Assembly: GCA_015039315.1 (NCBI GenBank)
Contig: WIDE01000003.1
Coordinates: forward strand, 682,001 to 746,000
DNA from: Clavulina sp. PMI_390
Taxonomy: Eukaryota; Basidiomycota; Agaricomycetes; Cantharellales; Hydnaceae
Reading direction: 5' to 3'
DNA length: 64,000 bases
Shown: in pieces, positions 37,942 to 48,034 of the stretch
Position numbering within the stretch: position 1 is the first letter of the stretch
Layout: every line of letters begins with the position of its first letter
Notes under the pieces: model-generated
Told to the model about the DNA's origin: nothing
Seen by the model: only the letters and a program-made list of their open reading frames with translations
Databases searched by the model: none
Made by a program: the position numbers and the translations under genes

Positions 37942-39567
37942 TTACGCCGTTGGACCACCTCTTCGTGCAATGAGAGCCCGTACAGCACTCAGCCACTGGA
38001 TCTCCTCTTCCTCAGACGGGGCGCTGAGTAAGAACGGCCGCTGCGTGGTGATGATCTTGAACGTATTTCGCGGCTGGGAAGACGTGCCGAAACCGGCCGC
38101 GCCGTTCAACGAGCTCATCCCACTCTCAGAATGCTGAGTCCCATACGACGAAGGTGCACCAGCGGTGGATAGAGCGCCTGAAGGCTTATCCAAGGCGTTA
38201 CCGCCAGCCCCTCCACTAACACTACCACCAGCATCCGATGAATCCCGCCCATGCTTTGCCGGTGGAGTGAACTCGATTGCATCAACAACTTTAGCGAGGG
38301 CGACTTGCTTTGTGTGTTTAGTGTCAATATGGCTCTTGGAGTAAGCTAGCCGATCGGAGGTGAGCATAAACCAACGTTTGTGCCAGGTCTTCCGCTTCGA
38401 TCCACACTTCATCAGATACCCGCTCATGACAACATGATTGGGATCCAAGGGCGGATCTTCCGGTGGGGCTACCTGGGGAGGAGCCGTAGCTGAGGCACCG
38501 CGCTCGGGGTGAGAAGCAATGAAAGGGTCATCCTCATCGGAGGACATGCCCGTAGGGGAGGTAGGGGTTGGGGGGACGTTCTTGAATTCTCGCATAGGCG
38601 TACTACCTGGGGTGGGGGAAGAAGTGACAATGGAAGGAAGGGCAGGTGCTGTTCCAGCAGGTTGCATAGAACTTCGCCGAGCAGCGAGAGTGGAAGAGTT
38701 GGGAATGGCGTTCGGGAGAGCAGTGATTGAATGACGAGGTGTCTGGTCTTGAGGGGTACGATCCTCTTCTCTAAGGCGATTTCGCACCTCATTAAGAGTC
38801 CTTACCCAGTCGTTACAGGTAGCGAGGTCCTCGGCCTGGAGATAGTATGTCCGATTGGGTGTGACCACCCCGAAGGTGTTGACATGCTTTTTGAGGGAGA
38901 CGACAGACGTGCTGTGAACATCATGCATATCGAGGATCCGTAGGAGAACATATTCTTGACTGCTCTTATAAAGCGCGAGCTTGCTCGTCCTAAGAACAAA
39001 CCACCGTTTCTTCCAAGTCTAGGAGGAAAGGCATGGGAAAGTTGCGCGCGGATGATAGTGGCAGCGTTTGCTTACCTTACGCCGTTCACCCTTCTTCCAT
39101 AGATACCCGGATTTGATAACCACATCGTTATGGTTATGATCCTCATGTCCTTGTGGGGTGGCATTAGAGCCAGGCTGCCACTCTTGTCCCATTTCATCAT
39201 CATCATCGGATTCTTCTCCGCTTGCGTTTAGTTTCTCGGTAATGGTATTTAGTGGAGGTTGGGAGGAGGAGAGTTCGACGGCAGCAGTGGTGCGGGGAGG
39301 AGAGAAGTAAGATCCAGAAGGGCCGTCGGAATCAGATTCTGCACTGCTGAGACCAGGGGTAGTTTGCTGTGATAATGATGTTAAGGACACCGTAGGGCTA
39401 GTAAGAAATCGAAATGCAACCACACATACTCTCATAGTCCGTCGGCGACCACCCGGGGTTATTGGCATTGGGGATGCAGACTTGAGTGAGAGTTTACGCT
39501 GCACCTCCTGCGGAGTTGGAGGAGCAGCTGCTTCTGGGACACACGAAGGCGAGAGGTGCGCGCACAT
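37942..39567 (-). CDS. Tandem PH-domain protein
   Basis: Exons 39567-39430, 39366-39076 and 39018-37942; 501 residues. Two pleckstrin-homology domains. The first: VVIKSGYLWKKGERRK, TWKKRWFVLRTSKLALYKSS, ending CNDWVRTLNEVRNRL; exon 3 starts inside it. The second: HVVMSGYLMKCGSKRKTWHK, RWFMLTSDRLAYSKS, with a Gly/Ser insert, ending FLLSAPSEEEEIQWLSAVRAL. A Ser/Pro linker joins them and an acidic Ser-rich stretch precedes the first. Phosphoinositide binding at membranes is the family role; the partner is unknown (fungal Opy1-like proteins also have two PH domains, but orthology is not shown). The first intron is 63 nt and in frame, so it could be retained without a frameshift. Confidence 0.88.
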
Positions 39568-40328
39568 TAGCTCAGTACCCTAAGGAGAAAAACTCTCAAA
39601 CCAGCATACCGTTCATTGCGGTCGACATTGGGACCAAAGTTCGACGGCGCTTGTGCCCTGAACCAGAGTTCGGCGATTGCCTCTGTCACGCAATGTGACG
39701 CGAACCTAATGGAGGATCGCAACGATTGTGGTTCGGTTATCCTGCATCCTTGCGACGCGACAATCGGGTTGAATCGGCGTGGAATACTATCCCAGGCATA
39801 ACTCTAGCTTCCTGCTTGCACGAGGCATCTGCATTCATATGTAGGAAGGGGAGCATCGTGCCAGACAACACCACTTTCTCCCCTAACACGATTGATGCGC
39901 CTGGCTTCGTTCAGACTCACCAAGGCGTCTTGGTATAGATTGTACCCACAATTACGGCTGAAGGAAAGACTGCCTCATTCTCACTTTTCGAACAACAGTA
40001 CCCTGCTCTTCCATCATCTCATGCGTACATCTCAGTATTTCCTCTCTAGCATTCACTCCAGTGCCTCATCTAATATGTTATAGTCGACACTCTGACTCAA
40101 GGAAGCGATCATGTCATACAGATCAAACCCCAGAGTAAGATTATATATACTCCGTGCCAAGTGCTGCAGAACACACGACCGTATTGTTCTCGCAAACTCC
40201 TGGCATGTGAACTCCCAAGTCGGCCGGGGGTGTGACGTCGCCGAAGGCCGTGTTATAAACCCCACCAAACAAGTCAAGCGTCGATCTCCCCCACTCACAC
40301 CCTATCCCCAACCCTATCCCCCAACACA
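39568..40328. promoter_or_regulatory. Divergent intergenic region with ACBP core promoter
   Basis: 761 bp. TTATAAA at 40253-40259 is about 70 bp before the ACBP ATG, and a CRE-like TGACGTCG lies at 40233-40240 just upstream. No gene seen in the rest. Confidence 0.5.
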
Positions 40329-40838
40329 ATGTCTGAGGCCAAATTCAACAAGGCAGTCGAGATCGTGCAGGGTCTGCCCAAGGATGGTCCCGTCCAGCCC
40401 TCTGATAGCGATAAGCTCTACGTGAGTGATTGACGGACAGGGGTGGTGGGATATATGCGATCATTATTAAGATCGGGACGAATCACCCTTTTTCTCATAG
40501 TTCTACAAGTATTACAAGCAAGCCACTGTTGGTGATGTTGATACTGCTCGTCCTGGTGGCCTGTTCAACTTTGCTGCCAACGCCAAGTGGGATGCTTGGA
40601 ATTCGGTACGTGCTTTCCTCATCCAACAATGCATCAAACCTTATATCGGTTAATATCTCCGCAGGTCAAAGGCACTTCGAAAGAGGAGGCCTACGGCAAG
40701 TACGTGGAGAAGTTGATGGAGGCAAGTGCAGCAAATTAGGTCCATAGAAATTTGTCTTTCTAATCCTCTCTGCCATCTTAGCTCCTAACGACGGGCGGAG
40801 CTACGTCCGAGATTGCGACCCTCAATGCGGTCGCTTAG
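40329..40838 (+). CDS. acb1: Acyl-CoA-binding protein
   Basis: Small cytosolic four-helix carrier of long-chain acyl-CoA. Exons 40329-40421, 40501-40605, 40665-40721, 40782-40838; 103 residues. Marks: FNKAVEIVQGLPKDGPVQPS, then YKYYKQATVGD and ARPG, then KWDAWNSVKGTSKEEAYGKY. These include the conserved Tyr/Lys residues of the acyl-CoA site (YKYYKQ). The last intron (40722-40781) starts with the non-canonical but recognised donor GAG|GCAAGT. If it is not spliced, translation ends after five more codons at the TAG at 40737-40739, giving 90 residues, close to the classical ACBP length. A TATA element precedes the gene. Confidence 0.95.
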
Positions 40839-41600
40839 GTGAGGTCTAGCTCTCAAGCTGGCCGTTAGCACTTTGTGTGCTCCATCTTGATGTGACCTCC
40901 TCCATGTACCGAACATAAATGAATAAAATCCTGTATGAATCTGTGATTTCGTGTGGAAATTCCCTTCACGTCTTTGACGAGTCTGTACATAGTCGATTGC
41001 TTGTTCATTTCGGTGAAGCACGTTGGGACTGCTTGATGAGTAGCGTGAAGGTTAATTTAAGAATATCAACCAGGCTTGAATGATCACGTCGGATGGTGAC
41101 TTTTTAGCTTGGCATCACGCGCGGTAGCCGGGAGTAGCTGATATATCATTCCAAGGTTTGTCGTTGGCTGTCGAGTTTGAGCCAATATTGATCTCAAGTG
41201 AGAGAGGCTGGCCTTTGGCGGCACCGAGTGCGATTCATTCGCCTCGTAAGCAAAATCCATAACGATTCCCCGGAGTCTTTCCCGCAGCGCCCACGTTGTG
41301 AACAACGGGAGGTTAGCGACCAATTATATTTATTCAATCAGGAGCAATGAAAGTGCTCCACTTACATAATTATATATACTCCAGTCTCTAACGCAACAAA
41401 GCCCACAGCACCATGCGTGTTTATGGAGGTTGGCCAGGCGAGGCTCCACGGCTTCCTACCATCACATCGCTAGTACTCCTTCTTTATTTGCTGGGCAAAT
41501 TTGCGTCTTGCGCCTTCCTTCTTTCACCTAAGACTGATCCTCTGTACATCGTACTGAGACTCTACTGCTGTACTGTCTCTCAACGACGCTCCTTCCAACC
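40839..41600. other. Intergenic
   Basis: 762 bp. TATATA-rich element near 41370-41380 may serve the next gene. An ORF from 41413 lacks a family signature and is probably 5' UTR. Confidence 0.4.
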
Positions 41601-42352
41601 ATGTTCCCTGCCTTGTTGTCCTTCTTCTTTGCTGCTCTATCTTTGCTGCTTCCTGCCGTGGTTGCGGATGCAGATGCTATCACTTTGCCTCAATGCGCCA
41701 ATGTAACCCTCACTTGGACCAGCGGGGCTGCTCCATACACTGCCGTCGTTGAGGATGTCACCACCGGCAAGAGGTGTGTTATTGTTGTCAAGGATCCACG
41801 TCAAAGTCTCATGCATAGGCTCATATGCTGGTCTTTTCAGCCAAACATTCACTCCTGATACCAACACTCTCTTGTGGCCCGTTGACGCTGCCATCGGTGA
41901 TGCTGTATCCTTCATCGTTGTCGATTCGGCGAATGTAACCAGTGCCGGTGGTCCTGTATGTCTTTTCAATTGCCTAATCTGTCGTCAAACTCCTGACAAA
42001 GGCCTCTCCGAACCGCGTCTCCTAATCATTCAGTTCAACGTCGTCACGAGTTCGGTCACCTCCTGTCTGGGTGGTAACGACCTGTTGAGCGATATCACAG
42101 GTGGATTGCTTAAACGTGCAGAGTCGATCGATATTGAACTTCGCTCCATGGGGTATGTCATATTGATTCTCTAACAACATTCAATGCCCTTATTGACTCC
42201 TTTCACTCTTGTCCACTCCACTTCGCTTTGCCAGTCCCCCTGCCGTCCTTGATGATCGACGCTCTGGTAGCGCGTGGTCTTTGAGGCGCCCGGGCCCACT
42301 CAGACGTGCTAGGAGGCGCGCAGCGCGCATCATTCCCCATTCATCCCCCTGA
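41601..42352 (+). CDS. Small secreted protein with Ig-like (Kre9/Knh-like) fold, unknown function
   Basis: Exons 41601-41773, 41841-41955, 42034-42152, 42235-42352; 174 residues. Signal peptide MFPALLSFFFAALSLLLPAVVA, then ITLPQCANVTLTWTSGAAPY and TPDTNTLLWPVDAAIGDAVS: short beta strands with N-glycosylation sites. This resembles the N-terminal module of many Agaricomycete cell-surface proteins related to Kre9/Knh. Those usually continue into a Ser/Thr stretch and a membrane segment, which this model lacks; it ends in an Arg-rich tail. The last exon is therefore the weakest part. A further exon-like stretch at about 42713-42913 (ending MLAKIAEQMRVNP) may belong to the true C-terminus. Confidence 0.6.
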
Positions 42353-43645
42353 GTGTCTGAATCATTCAGAACGCCACATTCCTTGAAACACCCATGACAG
42401 GCCTCACTGAGCTTGTCGAAACTCTAATAATACCCTATGTGCTGAACCGTCGTTGAGCGACTGGTCTTTCCTTTCCTTCCACCGCCTTTTTCATCGTCGA
42501 TTCTTATCCTGCCGGTATTATTATTATCTTTCTTTCTTTCTTTGTCGTTGCTGTACAAGCTTTTTCAAAAGCCTTCATCCAAATTGATGGCTGTGATTCC
42601 CCCTATCCTTTGACAGACAAGGGCTGCTTCTCGCAGTGCCAATCCACGAATACCCCTGATCGTGCGGGTGTGCTGACATGAAAAACCGACCTTACTTTCC
42701 GCTATCTTTTAGGCGAACGTGCACCATCCAGTGTTGCATATCGACCGCCATATCCAGCGTGATCATATTGTTCGTCGCGCGCAGTCGTCGCGCCGAGACT
42801 CATCTCCCTTGGCGTCTCCCGTCTATCAAACCGTATCTAACGTTATCTTACGACGAGCTTCGAGATCGGAGATGCTCGCCAAGATCGCCGAACAAATGAG
42901 AGTGAACCCCTGATCAACTCGAAGCCGTTGAGCCCATCTACACTCAAAGTAGTATCTCCGCGCATTGACTTGAAGTAATGGATCTCAGCGAAACAAGCTT
43001 CGTTACATCATTTAGCTAGAAACTGACTTTGATTAGCGAGAACAGGGTCCAGGACAACTATGTCGTCGGGTGTGAACGCTCAATAGCTTAATGTCCTACG
43101 ATTCCAGGCCCTTATTTCTGTTATGCAATCTCAGGAAAGTCATCCATTTCCAGTGGTTCGCTTGTCAATAATGCAAAAGACAAGGACCAAGGACTGTCAA
43201 GCCGTTTCGGGCCAATTTCGGGAGTATAGCTGGCGTCTGTCAAGCCTCTGGAAGCTTTTTTATGCATGAATCAAGCTCAGTGAAGATTCCCAACAGCCCT
43301 ATGCGATAAGCAGCTCGAACGAAATAAATCCGAGGTAACTTCATTTCTCCATTCTACGAGGATGAGAAAGAAACGCTCTCGCTGCATGAAGTGTGAGACG
43401 GATCGGATCGGAGACGCGAGGGATCGAGCAATCACAAGTGGCAGATACAAGCCGCAGTGCTCGATGGAGGGAACCATTGATGCTCGGCGAGGGATTTTTG
43501 CTCCAGGAGGAAGTCCGTATCTAACCATTTATTTCCAACTTTCCCCCTCAGGTAAAAAGGTCTGTTTGTTTGGATCGAAGGACGCGTTGAGGCGTCGTCC
43601 GCGTCACGCGTTTTTCTACCACCGTTCGTGTTTACTCTCTGCGTC
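42353..43645. other. Intergenic, possible 3' exon at 42713-42913
   Basis: 1293 bp. CTTT repeats near 42530-42545. An AG acceptor at 42711-42712 is followed by an open stretch to TGA at 42911-42913 whose composition looks like a basic cytosolic tail. The remainder shows nothing recognisable. Confidence 0.35.
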
Positions 43646-45670
43646 ATGCCTGGCGCTATGCTCGAACTAAACGACTTCAGGGCTTGGATATCATCTAATG
43701 GGCGACGCGTTGAACAGTTTGATATCGATTATGACTATGAAAACAATACCGTGTCGTGTTGGATTGCAGGCACCATACTCGACGAATTCACAGTGCACTG
43801 GCGCTGCAAAAACCCGGAGAATGCATCTAGTGGTATGTCCCTTTCGCGTGGCTCTCTTCAACGCGTGTTTGCTCAATGTATTGGATCCTCGCTGAATATG
43901 CTCTCAGGCCACGTTTGGATTGATGGAAAGGACGTTGCAAGCGCAATCATTCGGCCCGGAAACTTCAGCCCTGTTCAAAGGAATGGCGCCAAACTCAAAG
44001 ATGGCCGAATGAGGCCATTCACGTTTGCCAAACTGAATCTGACTGGTTAGTTCGTCCTCAGCGTGGCCTTCAGCCACATAATCGTGTGTGTCTGTCGGCC
44101 TCAATTAATTGCCTCTCTTTCAATCTCTGCATTTCCGTCCATCATAACTCCAACAGGTAAGTTCCACGATCTTATTCATCGGGCCGCGGCCTCTGATCTT
44201 CATTCGACTGTCCAGGTGAGGTGGCAACGCTACATTTACGCTCCCGTTCGAGCCTGAGCTAACGAGTGGTTGCTCCTCCTAGATGACGATCGAATGGCTA
44301 GTCCTCATGACCCCTCGCTCGCCGACATCGGCTCGATCGAGGTTCGCATTGCTTGGGTGAAGCTTGGTCCGGCAAAGGCTGCTTTCGAAGGCTACGACGC
44401 CCACAGTCGAGGTTTAGTCCACGAGAAATCTAAAAAAATGGGCGCAATCCATACGGTGTAAGTGTGATATTAACATCTACTGCTACGAACTGATGACCCA
44501 GATTTTTGTTCCTCATCTGCACCTGTTCCCTTGCTTAGGTACGGTAAAGCCGTGGCTGTGGCGAGGACAAGAGCCACCACGACGGCGCCGTTGGATCCAG
44601 ACAACCCAGGGCCTCATGCAAAGTTTATATTTCGCTATCGGACCATTGGTCCGTAGTCATTCGCTCGTGTTTCCGGCCCTCAGGCTAATGATTTGCACCA
44701 TGCACGCCCCCTAACGTCCATTTTCCTTTTTGAACGCGATGATGCGGATGCGCGCATCCGTTGTCTTCTATTTCTGAATGTATAGAAATGCTACAAGCGG
44801 TCGGGATTGCTCCCCGGCCGACCCGAAAGCGGGCGGCGCCAGAAGAAGACGACGAGGAGGAGACAATGAGAAGCCGCTCGAGCCCCGTCCATATTGACCT
44901 TGCGGTCGCGTCCGGCGACGAAGAAGAAGAGGAGCCGCCAAGTACGGTGAGTGCCATCCCCATCATATGGTCAATTTTCTCGCGTTTCCCTAGAACTAGC
45001 CACTCCATCTTGAGGATGCTTCGTTGTTGCCCTATCGTTGCAAATTCAACTTATCTAATCTTCTCTTCGACACAGAAACCTGAGCCTTCTTCTCCTAAGC
45101 GAGCAAGACTATGGTCTGAAGAGAAGTCAGATGACGACGCGGAGCAAGTGGTCGATACGAAGCCACTATTCCTCGACGACGACGATGCCGCTGAAATTGA
45201 GATGGACCCCTTGGCGAACACCGAGAACGACCGTGAAGATACTGCTGCCGCCACCGAGGAGAAACCTCGGACGGCCCAGGCCAGTCCTGAAGGTATGTTG
45301 ATTTGATCCTCTGAATGTTCATTCCATCCTTGCCCCTCCCCCAACGGGGTAACCGAAGAATTCCGGCACTCCTCTAGTTCTTTGGATTTCCGTTTTCACA
45401 TCCCTTCTCCCCAATCTGCGCTGCCAACGCAGCATATGCTTTCATCTCCTGTACCTCAGCGGGTTCGGAAGTTCCCTTGGCCATTTTTGTTTCCGTTTTG
45501 GACAATGGATGCTCACACAGGACTTTTACTCTCACACTCAATTCTCATTCAATCGTTGTCGTCTCCGTTGGATGCATTCGATATCAGTGGCAGATCTCGA
45601 CGGCGGAGCTACGGATGCTAAGCCCAGTCACTTCTTCGATGATAATGATGATGACGAGGAAGAGGAATGA
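43646..45670 (+). CDS. DUF7918-like protein, unknown function
   Basis: Seven exons: 43646-43832, 43908-44045, 44283-44457, 44539-44648, 44786-44946, 45076-45292, 45588-45670; 356 residues. It follows the layout of a basidiomycete-wide family with a beta-rich N-terminal domain: FRAWISSNGRRVEQFDIDY, then TVSCWIAGTILDEFTVHWRC, GHVWIDGKDVAS and PFTFAKLNLT, then IGSIEVRIAWVKL and HAKFIFRYRTIEMLQAVGIA. The C-terminus is acidic and charged with RKR and poly-Asp/Glu patches, so a nuclear or chromatin-related place is possible but not shown. Introns 2, 4, 5 and 6 are long for this genome (237, 137, 129, 295 nt). Intron 2 contains an exon-like stretch at 44157-44215 with good splice borders, which would shift the frame. 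Confidence 0.82.
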
Positions 45671-46401
45671 ACAAGGGTGTTCCGAATCAAGTGAAGTGAG
45701 AAGATGTGGAATGAAATGGCGAGTTAGGATGGGAAAGGGTCCTTTTGGTTCTCAGTCCTCCCTAGTGGATGCCGTCGGTGATAGGGTGGGTGGGAGCTGG
45801 CCATGTGGGGGTGGCTGGTCTAGTCTCGCGCGAATGCATGATCGAGGGAAAAGACGTATCGCTGGCACACACGGTGCGCACGTCACGTCAGCCAGCGGTA
45901 CCTCCCCCGCATCCCTGCACGGCAAAAGATGATTCTCAGATTTAGTTGTTGATTTGTCAAGTCTTCCCATAGGATCTATATCCCATAATGCTCATCAGAA
46001 CGGTTATCGCAGTCATTTTTAGGGGTGTTCGAGGAAATCATAAAATAGGTCGTAACCCCGACCCAAGCGGATTCAGAGGACGTGTCGAGGGGGGATCCAA
46101 TACAGTTGCCGATTCTATCGCCATATGATACATACATAAGACAGAAATTGATGCCGAATCCTTAGGCCGAAGGGTGTATCGACGCTTGCGCCGAGGACAA
46201 GGTGGGTATGTAACGTGTAAGGGGGGGAAGGGGGGAATGAGGAAGGACATTGCGAACGGACAGCAGGAGGGCATAGACTTCGGGGTGGGGAGGGATGATG
46301 AGGATGATCAACACCAAGAGAAGCTATGGGTTGCCAACAGAACAACCGATCGTAAGTATCAGTCGACGAGAGCAAGAGTGTGAGCAACATAGGAGGCACA
46401 G
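45671..46401. other. Convergent 3' intergenic region
   Basis: 731 bp between convergent genes. GA- and GT-rich; no supported gene. Confidence 0.4.
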
Positions 46402-48034
46402 TTAGTACTCAATGGCGAGGATACTAGAATGATGAAGCTGGGGGGAAGATGACTGTAAAGCGGGGACATACCGCTCATTGTAGTCCCAGACCACGTCCGA
46501 CTTGGGTACATCCAGCCCATACCAAGCAATAGCAGGCAAATGGTTTTGGCGCTCATACCACTGGCCACCCAGTGGCACAGGGCGACTTCGATCCAAGCAG
46601 TTCCACACTTCCACGTGCTTGAGCCCGAGGGCTTTCGCCTGATTCATCGCAGCAATCAAAAGTGACTCGAGCACGGTTTCGTTCTCATACCGCATACGAG
46701 TGATCAGAAGCGTCGAGTTTTCGTGCGGCTCGGGGACCCATACAGCATACGACGTGTCGGGGGTCGTCCGGGTAAGTGGTGAGTGGTATACGCCCCACGG
46801 CATGTCCCTTGGAGCACCACCTGGGAGAGAAGCTTTCCAGCGAGTGGCGAGGAAATCCATGTTGGATATATCGGGCTGAACGGTGACATGGACAGTCCTG
46901 TTGTTGCCAATCGCTGCCCAGTTGGAAGGGCCATTCGTACCACGCCTGGCAAATCCAGGGAAGTCATCGCAGCGCATTTTGTACCGGTCGACCTCCAGAT
47001 AGCCTTTCAACAGATCGTAGGGTATTTGCAAGAAACCAGGGGGAGTAGGCACGGAGAAATCCTCGGGAACTGGCCAGATGACACTCCATGGATCACGTAC
47101 TTCCCACCCAGATGTCTGCGGAGTGGGCCCGCACGAACGGTAGAAATCCTTGCCGATATCGGAGTAGAGAACTGAGAAGAGAGCAGCACCAAGCCTGACC
47201 CTGGTCGGTCCTATGACAGGAGGAGGCCCGTAGAGATCGGCGGGGAATGGTGGAAGACAGTTCGTGGGGGCGAGGACATAGTGGAGGAGTCGAAGCATGT
47301 GGCGAGCGTAGCCGTTCTTTCGATGTTTCTCGGGCGTATACACACTCGCAATCCCATACGAATCGACGTCCATTGTTGTGTTATCTCTTGGTCGAATAGC
47401 GAACGAGGCGCGGCCATAGCTGAGTGACAGAGAGATCCCTGTAAGTGACAACAAGAGGCCCACACACGAAGCAAGATGGCACTCACGTTTCGCAGGATGA
47501 TAAGATAATAGTCCTCCCAGAGGGGTTGTCCCGAGGGACGAGGATCCTATTATGCAGTGATGTGAATCATTTGGAGACAGACGAAAAGGGGGGGGAGGGG
47601 GAGTGGACGGGAGTGGGAGGTTGCAAAGAATGAGGGTTCACCAAGTACAGTAGTTTACAGGAGTTGCAGCACTCGTTTTCTCCAATTCTATCGGGGGTTC
47701 ATTGAGAACTTTGTGAGATTACGCCACGACGACGAGCAGGTGAACGAAGGGGGGCAAAGGCTGCGTACCTCGGGCGACTTGAAGATACTGCTCACGACTC
47801 ATGCGGTCCTTGCCCCATGCTTTGTATGTTTGCTTGCGGACCTGAGCGAGCACAGAGCCTGGTAAGCAATTGATAAGGGGAGCTCGCGCGCGCCCTTGTG
47901 ATACGGACGTGAAGGACTTCGCGCGGATTTGCTATCTTGAGAGTTGTCTGTGAGGGGGCAAAAGTCGGAAGCGCCGAGTCTCCATCAGATGAGCCGGAGG
48001 TACTGGCCGGCGCCTGAGCGTCGTCCATCATCAT
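46402..48034 (-). CDS. LYC1-like lysine N-acetyltransferase (GNAT fold)
   Basis: Acetyl-CoA-dependent enzyme related to yeast LYC1, which N6-acetylates lysine in its catabolism. Exons 48034-47909, 47841-47769, 47708-47642, 47546-47487, 47419-46402; 447 residues. Marks: KQTYKAWGKDRMSREQYL, WILVPRDNPSGRTIILSSCE, the GNAT acetyl-CoA segment YGIASVYTPEKHRKNGYARH, GAALFSVLYSDIGKDFYRSC, and the C-terminal LYC1 module ending WYERQNHLPAIAWYG. The start is the triple ATG at 48034 (MMMDDAQ). The tail after WDYNERY is unusual. A GTATGT donor directly after the ...NER codons suggests a further 3' intron, so the last 20-25 residues are uncertain. Confidence 0.85.
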
